A DNA stretch of 64,000 nt, taken from NCBI RefSeq assembly GCF_018449695.1, contig NZ_JAAVUY010000005.1, positions 310,001-374,000 of the forward strand, in the 5' to 3' direction. The notes beneath the pieces were generated by a model, which saw only the letters and a list, made by a program, of their open reading frames with translations, was not told where the DNA came from and did not search any database. Origin of the DNA: Bradyrhizobium sp. dw_411. Lineage in GTDB: Bacteria; Pseudomonadota; Alphaproteobacteria; Rhizobiales; Xanthobacteraceae. The position numbers and the translations under genes are program-made. Below are positions 53,845 through 62,361 of this stretch, in pieces. The first letter of the stretch is position 1, and each line of letters begins with the position of its first letter.

Positions 53845-54981
53845 TCAGGCGGCGGCCGTGGCACCCTGAAGCTGCTCGCGGACCTTGGCCCCGATTGCGC
53901 GGTAAATTGCCGCGTGCGGCCCGTCGGGCTCGCTTTCGACCACGGGCGTCCCGGAATCCGAAGTGGCGCGGATCGACATGTGTAACGGAATTTCGCCCAA
54001 AAACGGCACCCCCAGCCGCTCGGCCTCATGCCGCGCGCCGCCATGACCGAAGATGTCGGACTGCGTGCCGCAATGCGGGCACTGGAAATAGCTCATATTC
54101 TCGATGATGCCGAGTACGGGCACATTGACCTTGCGAAACATCGCCAGCCCGCGCCGCGCATCGATCAGGGAAAGATCCTGCGGCGTCGAAATGATAATGG
54201 CGCCCTTGAGCGGGACATTCTGCGCCAGCGTCAGTTGCGCATCACCGGTGCCGGGCGGCATGTCGACTACCAGCACATCGAGCGTGCCCCACGCAACATC
54301 TCGCAGCATCTGGGTGATCGCCGACATCACCATCGGCCCGCGCCAGATCATCGCGGTTTCCTCTTCGACCAGAAAACCGATCGACATGATCGCCAGACCG
54401 AAACGGGTGATCGGAATCATCTTCTTGTCGTCGTTGAGCTGCGGCTTCTCGCGGATGCCGGTCAGCCGCGGCACCGAAGGCCCATAGATATCGGCGTCGA
54501 GCAAGCCGACGCGCAGACCGAGATCGCGCAGGCCAAGCGCCAGATTGAGTGCGGTCGTCGACTTGCCGACCCCGCCCTTGCCGGAAGCAACCGCAATCAC
54601 GGCCGCGATGCCGGGGATTTCCGACTGTTTGGACATCGGCGATGCCGGACTTTGCGGCGGCTTATGCGCCGCGGCAGGCTGCACGCCATGGCTGTGGCTA
54701 TGCGGCGGCGGTGGTGCTGCCGCGGCAGGACCGGCCTTGCGTTCTGCGGTCAACGCGATCATCGCCATCGTGACGCCGGGAATGGCGCGCACGGCTTCTT
54801 CCGCGGCGGCGCGCACGCCTTCCCAGGCCCGCGCCTCGGTGGCATCGACATTGATCGAGAAAAACACCTTGCCGTCGTTGGCGGTGATGGCCGAGAGTAC
54901 GCCGGCATTCGTCAAGGCAACGCCGCGCGGCGACGCCACCTTGGCCAATGCATCCAAAACCTGTTGTTGCGTGACGCTCAC
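53845..54981 (-). CDS. mrp: Mrp/ApbC-type Fe-S carrier P-loop ATPase
   Basis: Iron-sulfur cluster carrier of 378 residues. An N-terminal FSCA (DUF59-like) domain (1-85) is joined by a His-rich linker (HSHSHG, about 93-98) to a ParA/MinD-like ATPase with the deviant Walker A GKGGVGKST (about 133). The cluster-binding CPHC lies in FQCPHCGTQSDIF. The start is a GTG at 54981 with CAGGAGA upstream. It is the usual assembly factor for Fe-S proteins such as the MoaA and PyrK-like proteins here. Confidence 0.93.
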   Translation of the reverse strand: MSVTQQQVLDALAKVASPRGVALTNAGVLSAITANDGKVFFSINVDATEARAWEGVRAAAEEAVRAIPGVTMAMIALTAERKAGPAAAAPPPPHSHSHGVQPAAAHKPPQSPASPMSKQSEIPGIAAVIAVASGKGGVGKSTTALNLALGLRDLGLRVGLLDADIYGPSVPRLTGIREKPQLNDDKKMIPITRFGLAIMSIGFLVEEETAMIWRGPMVMSAITQMLRDVAWGTLDVLVVDMPPGTGDAQLTLAQNVPLKGAIIISTPQDLSLIDARRGLAMFRKVNVPVLGIIENMSYFQCPHCGTQSDIFGHGGARHEAERLGVPFLGEIPLHMSIRATSDSGTPVVESEPDGPHAAIYRAIGAKVREQLQGATAAA

Positions 54982-55040
54982 GTCGGGTCTCCTGAGAATC
55001 TAACGAAAAAGAATCCAACAAAACTGGGCTGCCAAGCTCA

Positions 55041-55126
55041 TCATGGCCGGGCTTGTCCCGGCCATCCACGTCTTTCTTGACTCCATTAAAGTAAGACGTG
55101 GATGTCCGGCACAAGGCCGGGCATGA
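55041..55126. repeat. 86-bp imperfect palindromic repeat (rhizobial)
   Basis: The left arm TCATGGCCGGGCTTGTCCCG... to ACGTCTT (55041-55074) and the right arm AAGACGTGGATG...CGGGCATGA (to 55126) are inverted with few mismatches. Each arm contains a smaller hairpin (GGCCGGG/CCCGGCC). It is a dispersed Bradyrhizobium-type element, between the mrp and VOC genes. Confidence 0.75.
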
Positions 55127-55184
55127 CGAAAAAGCGATTCACTTTCAAGCGATTAGAACGAGCCTGAAAAAGCGGATGCTTCTT

Positions 55185-55219
55185 TGGGTCGTAGCGAAAC
55201 GATGTTCGAATGCGACCCA
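55185..55219. repeat. Short hairpin downstream of the VOC gene
   Basis: TGGGTCG at 55185-55191 and CGACCCA at 55213-55219 are inverted, with GCGAA/TTCG partly pairing inside. It lies about 25 bases past the stop of the VOC gene on the minus strand and may serve as a transcript end; no T-run. Confidence 0.4.
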
Positions 55220-55242
55220 ATAGAGCGTAATCGCCCAAAAGG

Positions 55243-55674
55243 CTACCTGCTGCCGACATCGTCCCGGCGCTCGGTGGGAGCGGCCGCACCCTGTTCCTTG
55301 GCGGCCTCGTAATTCAGTTCGATCATGACGCCGTTGGGGTCATTGACGAAGATCTGCCAGAGATCGCCGCCCGGAACCTGGCGGGTGTCGAATGCCATCC
55401 CCTTGGCCTGCAGCCGTTGCTTCATGCCGGCGAAATCGCGGCTGGCGAAGGCGACATGGTGGACGACGCCGGAATCGGGCTTTTGCTGCTCAGCCGTCGG
55501 TGAAATATCGACCAGATGAACCACCGGCTTGCCCTCGCTGTACATCCAGGCGCCGGGGAACGCGAAGTTCGGCCGATCGCCATTCTCCAGCCCCAGAATT
55601 TCCTCATAGAACCGGACGGTATCGGCAAGCTTGCGGGTCCGGATATTGAAATGATCGAGTACGCCGACGCTCAT
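55243..55674 (-). CDS. VOC-family protein (glyoxalase/dioxygenase fold)
   Basis: Vicinal-oxygen-chelate protein of 143 residues. The first half opens VLDHFNIRTRKLADTVRFYEE with His8; GVVHHVAFASRDF carries a second likely ligand and NDPNGVMIELNYE the glutamate, so a metal site of two His and one Glu seems intact. The last 20 residues are charged. Often annotated as glyoxalase or dioxygenase; function not known. Monocistronic. Confidence 0.87.
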   Translation of the reverse strand: MSVGVLDHFNIRTRKLADTVRFYEEILGLENGDRPNFAFPGAWMYSEGKPVVHLVDISPTAEQQKPDSGVVHHVAFASRDFAGMKQRLQAKGMAFDTRQVPGGDLWQIFVNDPNGVMIELNYEAAKEQGAAAPTERRDDVGSR

Positions 55675-55902
55675 GCGAACTCACTCCCTTTGTTGTGTTG
55701 AAATCGGTAATCCCCCGGCCTCGTTCTAGCATAAAACCACGCCCGGCCGCCAAACGCGGGCGTTGCCCTTCATGGCGCAGGGTTTATGGTGCGCCTTCCA
55801 ATCTCCGGCAGGGCCGGGTTCGACCACCAAACCGGCCCCCCGCCCTCCTCCACCAGACGTCCGGCCCGCTCCAGGCACCGGCAAAACACCAGGGTTGTAC
55901 AC

Positions 55903-56772
55903 ATGGCTAAAGTCGCTTTTCTCGGTCTCGGCGTGATGGGTTTCCCCATGGCAGGACATCTGGTCGCTAAAGGTGGCCACGAGGTGACGGTATACAACCG
56001 GTCGGCAGCCAAGGCGAAGGCATGGGCCGAGAAATTCGGCGGCAAAACCGCTGCAACCCCGAAGGCGGCCGCGGAAGGTCAGGATTTTGTGATGGCCTGC
56101 GTCGGCAACGACAATGACCTGCGCGCCATCACCATCGGCGCCGACGGCGCCTTCGCCGGCATGAAGAAGGGCGCGACCTTCGTCGACCACACCACCGCCT
56201 CCGCCGAAGTCGCGCGCGAGCTCGATGCCGCCGCCACCAAGGCGGGCTTCAAATTCGTCGATGCGCCGGTATCCGGCGGCCAGGCCGGTGCGGAAAATGG
56301 CGTGTTGACCGTGATGTGCGGCGGCAGCGCCGACGCCTATGCCGGCGCTGAGCCCGTGATCGCGGCCTATGCCCGGATGTGCAAGCGGCTCGGCGAGGCC
56401 GGTTCGGGCCAGTTGACCAAGATGGTCAACCAGATCTGCATCGCGGGCCTGGTTCAAGGCCTTTCGGAAGGCATTCATTTCGCCAAGAAATCGGGACTCG
56501 ATGTCGCCGCCGTGATCGACACCATCTCCAAGGGCGCCGCGCAATCCTGGCAGATGGAAAACCGCTACAAGACCATGAACGACGACAAATATGATTTCGG
56601 CTTTGCGGTCGAATGGATGCGCAAGGACCTGTCGATCTGTCTGGCCGAAGCCCGCCGCAATGGTGCGAACCTGCCAGTCACAGCCCTCGTGGACCAGTTC
56701 TATTCGGAAGTCGAAAAGATGGGCGGCAAGCGCTGGGACACCTCCAGCCTGCTGGCGCGGCTGCAGCGCTGA
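55903..56772 (+). CDS. 3-Hydroxyisobutyrate dehydrogenase-family NAD(P) oxidoreductase
   Basis: Beta-hydroxyacid dehydrogenase of 289 residues. The nucleotide motif is AFLGLGVMGFPMAGHLVAKG, the substrate motif FVDAPVSGGQAGAENGVLTV (about 121-140) and the catalytic lysine is in LTKMVNQICIAG (about 172). The family includes 3-hydroxyisobutyrate, tartronate semialdehyde and glyoxylate/succinic semialdehyde reductases; the substrate is not resolved. The ATG at 55903 begins the Rossmann strand; the frame extends to 55786 without conserved sequence. Confidence 0.9.
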   Translation: MAKVAFLGLGVMGFPMAGHLVAKGGHEVTVYNRSAAKAKAWAEKFGGKTAATPKAAAEGQDFVMACVGNDNDLRAITIGADGAFAGMKKGATFVDHTTASAEVARELDAAATKAGFKFVDAPVSGGQAGAENGVLTVMCGGSADAYAGAEPVIAAYARMCKRLGEAGSGQLTKMVNQICIAGLVQGLSEGIHFAKKSGLDVAAVIDTISKGAAQSWQMENRYKTMNDDKYDFGFAVEWMRKDLSICLAEARRNGANLPVTALVDQFYSEVEKMGGKRWDTSSLLARLQR

Positions 56773-56878
56773 GACAGGAACGAACAAGGCGATCCGCTGA
56801 CAAGCAGCGGTTCGCCGGTTCCTGTTCATCTCGGGGGGCCAAAAGGCAGCACCTTCGAGCCACGCGAGAGAGGTTAAT

Positions 56879-56894
56879 TTAACCACTCATTAAC
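56879..56894 (+). promoter_or_regulatory. Perfect CtrA-type box TTAA-N7-TTAAC
   Basis: TTAA at 56879-56882, seven bases, then TTAAC at 56890-56894, an exact match to the CtrA consensus of alphaproteobacteria. It lies 100 bases before the histidine kinase start. GGTTAA-T-TTAACC (56872-56884) overlaps it as a palindrome, and a second pair TTAA (56911) / TTAA (56923) has spacing eight. A cell-cycle-regulated promoter for the kinase is likely. Confidence 0.7.
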
Positions 56895-56993
56895 GTGATT
56901 TTTTAGCTCTTTAAGTCAGCTCTTAAGGATTTAGCGCCACAGATAGACAATGCAAAAGCTCGCGCCGTCCGCGGGCAGGATTTGTGTTGTTTG

Positions 56994-58595
56994 ATGAGTA
57001 AAGCCGCTGAAAAGCCCGAAGTTGTGCAGCTTCCGGCTGACCCCCCTGTCGCCGTGCCGGTCGGTAACCGCCGCGCCGCTGCGCAGCGGGTGCGCGAGGC
57101 CCGCGATCGGTTAACGTCGACCAGCGGAACCCGCCCGGCTTTCGATCGCGAACTCGTCCGCCAATACGCCCAAACGCGCATCTCGGCGTCGTATGTCGTC
57201 ATGCTGCTGGTGGTAGCCACCGGACTCCTGTTCAGCTTCTGGCTGCAGTCGGTGGCTGCCGCGGCATGGACCTGCGGCATGCTCTGCATCCACGCCGCCA
57301 TCATCCGCAATTGCGCGCGGTTCCTCGCCGAGCCGCCGACCAAGACCCCGACCCGCAAATGGCGCACGCGATTTGTGCTGCTCGACCTGCTTTACGGCCT
57401 GTGCTGGGCCGCAATCGTGATCCATCCCGCCAGCTATGACGTCGTCTCCAATGCGCTGATGATGTTCCTGGTGATGCTGGTGATTGCGGTCTCGAGCATG
57501 CTTGCGGCCAACCTGCCGATCGCAGCATTGGCGGCCACCGCTCCGGTCACCTCGGGGATTGCGGCAAGCTTCGCGCTGAGCGGCAAGTTCGACAATTACG
57601 TGCTGGCGCTGCTGGCACTGGCCGCCGAAGGCTATTTCGCGCTGCTCGCCCACCGCCTGCATTCGACGACGCTGGCGACGCTGGAGGCGCGCGCCGAAAA
57701 GGATGCGCTGATCGGCGAACTCGAGCAGGCGAAATCGATTTCCGACGAGGCGCGTCATCGCGCGGAATCCGCCAACGTGGCGAAGTCGCGGTTTCTGGCG
57801 CAAATGAGCCACGAATTGCGCACGCCGCTCAACGCCATCCTCGGTTTCTCCGAAGTGATGAAGAGTGAAATTTTCGGCGGTCATGCGGTCGCGGTGTACA
57901 AGGAATATTCTTCCGACATCCACAATTCGGGCGTGCACCTGCTTAATCTCATCAACGAAATTCTCGATTTGTCGCGGATCGAAGCCGGCCGTTACGAACT
58001 TAACGAGGAAGCCGTGTCGCTGGTGCATGTGGTGGCCGATTGCCACCATCTCCTGAAGCTGCGCGCCTCCACCCGCGGCATCACGATCCATGAAGTATTC
58101 GAGCAGGGCATGCCGCGCATCTGGGGCGATGAGCGTGCCACACGCCAGATCGTGCTCAATCTGCTGTCGAACTCGATCAAGTTCACGCCACAAGGCGGCG
58201 AGATCTGGCTCAAGGTGGGATGGACCGCGTCCGGCGGACAATATCTCAGCGTCAAGGACACCGGTTCGGGAATCGCCGAGGACGAAATCCCGATCGTGCT
58301 GGCATCATTCGGCCAGGGCTCCAATTCGATCAAATCCGCCGAGCAAGGCGCGGGCCTAGGCCTTCCCATCGCCAAGAGCCTGATCGACATGCATGGCGGC
58401 ACCTTCACGCTGAAATCCAAACTGCGCATCGGCACCGAAGTGATCGTGACCTTCCCGCCCGAGCGCGTGATGTCGGCGCTGGCGCCGATGGCTGAGGAAG
58501 CGCCGCCGCTGCAACCGGAAGCCGTCAGCGCGCCGACGGACGAGAAGCGCCGCCCCCGCAATAAACCCATCATGAGCGCGGGGACCGGATTGTAA
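56994..58595 (+). CDS. Membrane sensor histidine kinase (PleC/DivJ/PdhS-like HisKA)
   Basis: Sensor kinase of 533 residues. Six hydrophobic helices lie between about 60 and 215, without a large periplasmic domain. The HisKA domain has the phosphorylated histidine near 273 in AQMSHELRTPLNAILGFSEV; the text after it (KSEIFGG, HLLNLINEILDLSRIEAG) is the cell-cycle type seen in PleC/DivJ/PdhS kinases. ATPase boxes are NLLSNSIKFTPQGGEI, KDTGSGIAEDEI, FGQGSN and GAGLGLPIAKSLIDMHGG. A charged C-terminal tail follows. ATG at 56994. A perfect CtrA box upstream ties it to that circuit. No response regulator is adjacent. Confidence 0.9.
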   Translation: MSKAAEKPEVVQLPADPPVAVPVGNRRAAAQRVREARDRLTSTSGTRPAFDRELVRQYAQTRISASYVVMLLVVATGLLFSFWLQSVAAAAWTCGMLCIHAAIIRNCARFLAEPPTKTPTRKWRTRFVLLDLLYGLCWAAIVIHPASYDVVSNALMMFLVMLVIAVSSMLAANLPIAALAATAPVTSGIAASFALSGKFDNYVLALLALAAEGYFALLAHRLHSTTLATLEARAEKDALIGELEQAKSISDEARHRAESANVAKSRFLAQMSHELRTPLNAILGFSEVMKSEIFGGHAVAVYKEYSSDIHNSGVHLLNLINEILDLSRIEAGRYELNEEAVSLVHVVADCHHLLKLRASTRGITIHEVFEQGMPRIWGDERATRQIVLNLLSNSIKFTPQGGEIWLKVGWTASGGQYLSVKDTGSGIAEDEIPIVLASFGQGSNSIKSAEQGAGLGLPIAKSLIDMHGGTFTLKSKLRIGTEVIVTFPPERVMSALAPMAEEAPPLQPEAVSAPTDEKRRPRNKPIMSAGTGL

Positions 58596-58650
58596 GGGAA
58601 ACTCAACCGGAACCTTGCGCCAGCGCGCAAAATCATTTCACACTCCAACC

Positions 58651-58857
58651 ATGAGTATGGAAACGCCGTGTATCGCAGTCTGCATGATCGATCCCAGAAC
58701 CAGCCTTTGTTTTGGCTGTGGCCGCACGCTGCCGGAGATCGCGCGCTGGCACCGGATGGAAAGCGACGAGCGGCTGACATTGATGGCGCAGCTACCGACG
58801 CGGATGGCCGAGGCCGGACTCGCTCAGCTCGCACCGGTCAGCCCCAAACCCGACTGA
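58651..58857 (+). CDS. DUF1289-type small protein
   Basis: Protein of 68 residues with the DUF1289 pattern: ETPCIAVCMIDPRTSLCFGC then GRTLPEIARWHRM. The four cysteines (pairs CIAVC and CFGC) may bind an Fe-S cluster or zinc. Function unknown; proteins of this class are common in proteobacteria as orphans. Start at 58651 (MSMETPC). The reading frame ends at the start of a 15-bp tandem repeat. Confidence 0.88.
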   Translation: MSMETPCIAVCMIDPRTSLCFGCGRTLPEIARWHRMESDERLTLMAQLPTRMAEAGLAQLAPVSPKPD

Positions 58858-58910
58858 CCAACATCCGACTGACGAACACCCGATCGACAAACACCCAATC
58901 GACAAACACT
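58851..58910 (+). repeat. Four 15-bp tandem repeats between DUF1289 and protease genes
   Basis: Units CGACTGACCAACATC, CGACTGACGAACACC, CGATCGACAAACACC and CAATCGACAAACACT run from 58851 to 58910. They cover the last codons of the DUF1289 gene and the leader of the next gene. The unit is a multiple of three, so it could expand the leader or the C-terminus without breaking frame. A short tandem repeat, possibly variable in copy number. Confidence 0.8.
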
Positions 58911-58927
58911 TGCACGGGGGTCCCGCT

Positions 58928-59440
58928 GTGAGCCGCATCATGCTTGTCATGCTGGTATTGCTGGCGACGGCCGGCGCGGTGGTCGCCTATGGCGACCCGG
59001 AGCGGATCGCGCACGCCAGCGAAACCGTCTCGGGAATGCTGCGCAAGCACACGACACAGTCTCCCCGCGCGGTGCAGGTCTCACGCGGCCAGGGCGGTGA
59101 ATTTGCGCTGCAGGCCAAGATCAACGGCGTCAACGCGCCGATGGTGATCGATACCGGCGCGACATCGGTGGTGCTGACCTATGAAACCGCCAAGGCCGCC
59201 GGTTTGCCGCTGGAGCTGCTGGAATACGACGTCGATGTCGAGACCGCCGGCGGACGCACCAAGGCCGCGCGGCTGACGCTGGACCGCTTGGCCGTCGGCA
59301 AGCTGGTCGAGCGTTCCGTGCCGGCGCTGGTGGTGCCGCACGGACAGATGAAGACCAATCTGCTCGGCATGAGCTTTCTGGACCGACTGGAAAGTTGGGA
59401 AGTGCGTCCCGACCGGCTGATGCTGCGCGGCTATCCCTGA
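58928..59440 (+). CDS. Retropepsin-like aspartic protease, membrane-anchored (TIGR02281 type)
   Basis: Protein of about 170 residues with an N-terminal membrane/signal segment (MLVMLVLLATAGAVVAYG) and a clan AA retropepsin domain: PMVIDTGATSVVLTYETA has the catalytic DTGA, and NLLGMSFLDRLESWEV the second family motif. Domain length fits one half of a retroviral-type dimer. A GTG at 58928 with GGGGG eight bases upstream is preferred over a TTG at 58910. Bacterial homologues act in the periplasm; target unknown. Confidence 0.85.
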   Translation: MSRIMLVMLVLLATAGAVVAYGDPERIAHASETVSGMLRKHTTQSPRAVQVSRGQGGEFALQAKINGVNAPMVIDTGATSVVLTYETAKAAGLPLELLEYDVDVETAGGRTKAARLTLDRLAVGKLVERSVPALVVPHGQMKTNLLGMSFLDRLESWEVRPDRLMLRGYP

Positions 59441-59453
59441 TATTCTTCTTCAG

Positions 59454-60452
59454 TTAAGCCGCGATCGACGCCTCGACGCGGTCCTCGACCAGCGCCATCG
59501 CATCACGCAGGACATTGACGCCGGCGCCGGGCTTGACGCCATTCTCGGCGAGGTGACGGCGGAAGGCGCGTGCGCCAGGCACGCCGTGAAACGCGCCGAC
59601 GAAATGCCGCGTGATCGAATGCAGCCGCGTACCCTGCGCAAGCTCGCTTTCGATATAAGGCATCATCGCCGTGAACACGTCCTTCATGGTCGCATGCGGC
59701 GCCGCCTCGCCGAACAGTTCGGGATCAACGCCCAGCAGGCGCCACGGCTCCTGATAAGCGGCGCGCCCCAGCATGACGCCATCGACGTGATCCAGATGCG
59801 TCCTCGCCTCGGCAACGCTCTTGATGCCGCCATTGATCGAGATGGGCACCTCAGGCAGCGCAGCCTTGAGCCGGTAGACCCTGTCATAATCGAGCGGCGG
59901 GATGTCGCGGTTTTCCTTCGGCGACAATCCGTTGAGCCAGGCCTTGCGGGCGTGAACCACCAGCGCATCTGCACCAGCCGCGATCACGCCGCGCGCGAGC
60001 GCATCCAGCGCCACTTCAGGATCCTGATCGTCGATGCCGATCCGGCACTTGACCGTGACCGGAATGCGCACGGCGTGCTTCATGGCTTCGACACAGCTCG
60101 CGACCAGCGCCGGCTCGGCCATCAGGCAGACGCCAAAGCGGCCGTCCTTTACGCGATCCGATGGGCAGCCGACGTTGAGATTGATTTCGTCGTAGCCGAA
60201 ATCCTCGCCGATCTTCGCCGCGGCAGCGAGATCGCGCGGATCAGAGCCACCGAGCTGCAGCGCGACCGGATGCTCGCTGGCATCAAAACCCAGCAACCGC
60301 CGGCGATCGCCATGCAAGATGGCGCCCGTGGTCAGCATCTCCGTGTAGAGCCGCGCCCGCCGCGTCATCAGACGGTGGAACACACGGCAATGCCGATCGG
60401 TCCAATCCATCATAGGCGCCACGGCAAATCTATGTGATTGATTTAGCTGCAT
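59454..60452 (-). CDS. dusA: tRNA-dihydrouridine synthase A
   Basis: FMN enzyme of 332 residues reducing U20/U20a in tRNA. Family signatures are VAPMMDWTDRHCRVFHRLMT at residues 11-30, ALQLGGSDP, EINLNVGCPSDRVKDGRFG with the catalytic Cys (about 96), VKCRIGIDDQDP and INGGIKS. No good Shine-Dalgarno precedes the ATG at 60452. The 5' end is the known insertion site of a family of dusA-specific integrases, and a divergent integrase gene starts just 112 bases away, so the first residues may have been restored by the island. Confidence 0.94.
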   Translation of the reverse strand: MQLNQSHRFAVAPMMDWTDRHCRVFHRLMTRRARLYTEMLTTGAILHGDRRRLLGFDASEHPVALQLGGSDPRDLAAAAKIGEDFGYDEINLNVGCPSDRVKDGRFGVCLMAEPALVASCVEAMKHAVRIPVTVKCRIGIDDQDPEVALDALARGVIAAGADALVVHARKAWLNGLSPKENRDIPPLDYDRVYRLKAALPEVPISINGGIKSVAEARTHLDHVDGVMLGRAAYQEPWRLLGVDPELFGEAAPHATMKDVFTAMMPYIESELAQGTRLHSITRHFVGAFHGVPGARAFRRHLAENGVKPGAGVNVLRDAMALVEDRVEASIAA

Positions 60453-60563
60453 TTTTCGAGTACATTCAAATCGTTAGGTCGCGTCGTGTGCACTCTATTT
60501 TACGCCATGACACGACGTTTTTTCCGGCTTTTCGACGCCTCAGTGCACACGGAGCGCACACGC
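60453..60563. promoter_or_regulatory. Junction region between dusA and integrase with nested inverted repeats
   Basis: CGTGTGCACT at 60485-60494 and AGTGCACACG at 60542-60551 are exact 10-bp inverted copies; inside them CGTCGTGT (60482-60489) and ACACGACG (60510-60517) form another exact pair. They lie between dusA and the integrase start and could be arm-type integrase sites or an operator. The island's attachment site should lie at or next to the dusA start at 60452. Confidence 0.55.
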
Positions 60564-61622
60564 GTGGCTACCTTTAGCAGATTAAAGTCGGGTTCGTGGC
60601 GTGCCCAGGTCCGGCGTAAAGGAAAATACGTCAATGAGACGTTCGTCCGCCGTAAGGACGCCGAGGAATGGGCACTGGATATCGAGCGAAGAATTGATCG
60701 TCAGGAGCCCGCAACTTCGCGAGCCCGAGAGGCCAAGCTTTTTGGCGATCTCATCGCTCTTCACCGCCAAGACCTTGAAGAGGTCAGCAAGAAAATCGGG
60801 CGGTCGAAGGACGCGAGTCTAAAATTCCTTGACGAGAGGCTCGGGCTTCTCCGTTTGGGCGAACTCGATCGCGAGCGTCTCATCAAGTTCGGAAAGGAGC
60901 GCGCGCAAGAGGGCGCGGGGCCTGTGACGGTCGGCATCGATTTAGGATACATCAAAACGATCCTCTCGCATGCCGCCGCGGTGCATGGCGTGACCGTTTC
61001 GATCGAACCAATCAATCTCGCACGTATTGCTCTCGGACGCCTTGGTCTTGTCGGCAAGGGCAACGAGCGCGACCGTCGTCCAACACAGAAGGAGCTCGAT
61101 CTCATCATCGCGAGTCTCGAAGCTAATGATCGGCAACAAATCCCCGTTGATCGGATCATTCGATTTGCCGTCGCAACGGCAATGCGGCAGGACGAAATTG
61201 CGCGCGTCGAGTGGCGTGACTTTGATCCCGAAAGCAAGATGCTTCTCATTCGAGATCGCAAGGATCCTCGGAAGAAGAAAGGCAACGATCAACGCATCCC
61301 GCTGCTGGACGTCTCGGGATACGACGCGTGCAAGATCATTGAAGAACAAGGACGCTTTTCAAACATCCGCGAGGGCAGAATTTTTCCTTACAACGGACGC
61401 TCGGTCGGCACGGCGTTTCGCCGTCAATGCAAAGACTTGAAGATACAAGACCTCCATTTTCATGACCTTCGCCATGAAGGCACGAGTCGACTATTCGAAG
61501 CCGGCTTTACGATTGAACAGGTCGCGCTGGTAACCGGCCACAAGGACTGGAAGATGTTGCGTCGATATACTCACCTGAAGCCCGAGAAATTGCACACCAT
61601 TCTAGGAACGAGAGCGGCGTGA
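60564..61622 (+). CDS. Tyrosine-type site-specific integrase (dusA-associated)
   Basis: Phage-type tyrosine recombinase of about 352 residues from the GTG at 60564, which has GGAG ten bases upstream; the frame runs back to 60486. The N-terminal part (ATFSRLKSGSWRAQVRRKGK) is an arm-type DNA-binding domain, the middle a SAM-like core-binding domain. The catalytic set is visible: Arg in AVATAMRQDEIARVEW, a lysine loop, HDLRHEGTSRLF (His-x2-Arg), TGHKDWKMLRRYTHL with the last His and the nucleophile Tyr. Its position beside the dusA 5' end makes it a likely driver of an integrative island spreading right. Confidence 0.92.
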   Translation: MATFSRLKSGSWRAQVRRKGKYVNETFVRRKDAEEWALDIERRIDRQEPATSRAREAKLFGDLIALHRQDLEEVSKKIGRSKDASLKFLDERLGLLRLGELDRERLIKFGKERAQEGAGPVTVGIDLGYIKTILSHAAAVHGVTVSIEPINLARIALGRLGLVGKGNERDRRPTQKELDLIIASLEANDRQQIPVDRIIRFAVATAMRQDEIARVEWRDFDPESKMLLIRDRKDPRKKKGNDQRIPLLDVSGYDACKIIEEQGRFSNIREGRIFPYNGRSVGTAFRRQCKDLKIQDLHFHDLRHEGTSRLFEAGFTIEQVALVTGHKDWKMLRRYTHLKPEKLHTILGTRAA

Positions 61623-61770
61623 CCGCGAACGGCCCCGAACGTTTCTGCGCCGTGAACGGCAGACCACTAACAATTAACGCCCAAACTACGCAATTGGGCG
61701 CCACTCGCAACTATCCAAAAAACCGACTCTGTCAAATTGGTTGGCGACCTGATCGAGAGTACCGACGTCG

Positions 61771-62181
61771 ATGGACTTCATCGCACCATTTCTAAATTTC
61801 GCAAGCACGGCCGTCGTCGCGATTCTCGCAGCGTCCCTCGGCTGGTGGGCGAAAAAGACTGACTGGAAGCGCGATATCTATCGCCAGAAAGTCGCAATGA
61901 GGCAGCGCCTCTATGCAGATTTCCTCGCGGAGACGGACAGGCTGATACTCAAGAGCATGGATGAGAAATCCAGTCAGGTCGGCGGCTTTCATCCGATGAC
62001 GCGATATTTTTCAGAAATCGAACTCCTGGCAGCGGTGCCGGTGGTCAATGCGGCAAAGGCCATTTGCGCCATTATCTTGGAATCACACTCCGTGGCCCCG
62101 CAAAGCACAGCCACCTATGCCGAATTGAAAGCAGCTTTCATCATAGCGGCGCGCAAGGAAATCGACGAATACGAGCGGTGA
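61771..62181 (+). CDS. Membrane-anchored hypothetical protein (island cargo)
   Basis: Unrecognised protein of 136 residues. One membrane helix near the N-terminus (FLNFASTAVVAILAASLGWW, 7-26) is followed by a basic stretch (KKTDWKRDIYRQKVAMRQRL) and a helical cytoplasmic region to the end. The layout resembles small helical membrane proteins common in mobile islands. It follows the integrase by about 150 bases in which no gene is seen. Function unknown. Confidence 0.6.
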   Translation: MDFIAPFLNFASTAVVAILAASLGWWAKKTDWKRDIYRQKVAMRQRLYADFLAETDRLILKSMDEKSSQVGGFHPMTRYFSEIELLAAVPVVNAAKAICAIILESHSVAPQSTATYAELKAAFIIAARKEIDEYER

Positions 62182-62232
62182 CTGATTCCCGGAAGATATT
62201 TCCGGCCGACAGTGATTGAAGGGGACGCGGCG

Positions 62233-62361
62233 ATGGTGGGGCAAATCGGTAACTTGGCAGAGCTTGCGAAAATCCGCGACGGAAACACACGTTATGTCAT
62301 GGACCTGCTTGATGAGATGTCATGGATCTATTTGATTAGCCGTAACGAAGCCCGTCTCTAG
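62233..62361 (+). CDS. Possible short gene, 42 codons
   Basis: ATG at 62233 with AAGGGGA eight bases upstream opens 42 codons, ending in TAG at 62361. The peptide (start MVGQIGNLAELAKIRDG, then TRYVMDLLDEMSWIYLISRN) has a mixed helical character. The stop overlaps the convergent large gene in a CTAG. It may be real, a remnant of a longer gene or chance; the ribosome binding site is the main support. Confidence 0.35.
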   Translation: MVGQIGNLAELAKIRDGNTRYVMDLLDEMSWIYLISRNEARL

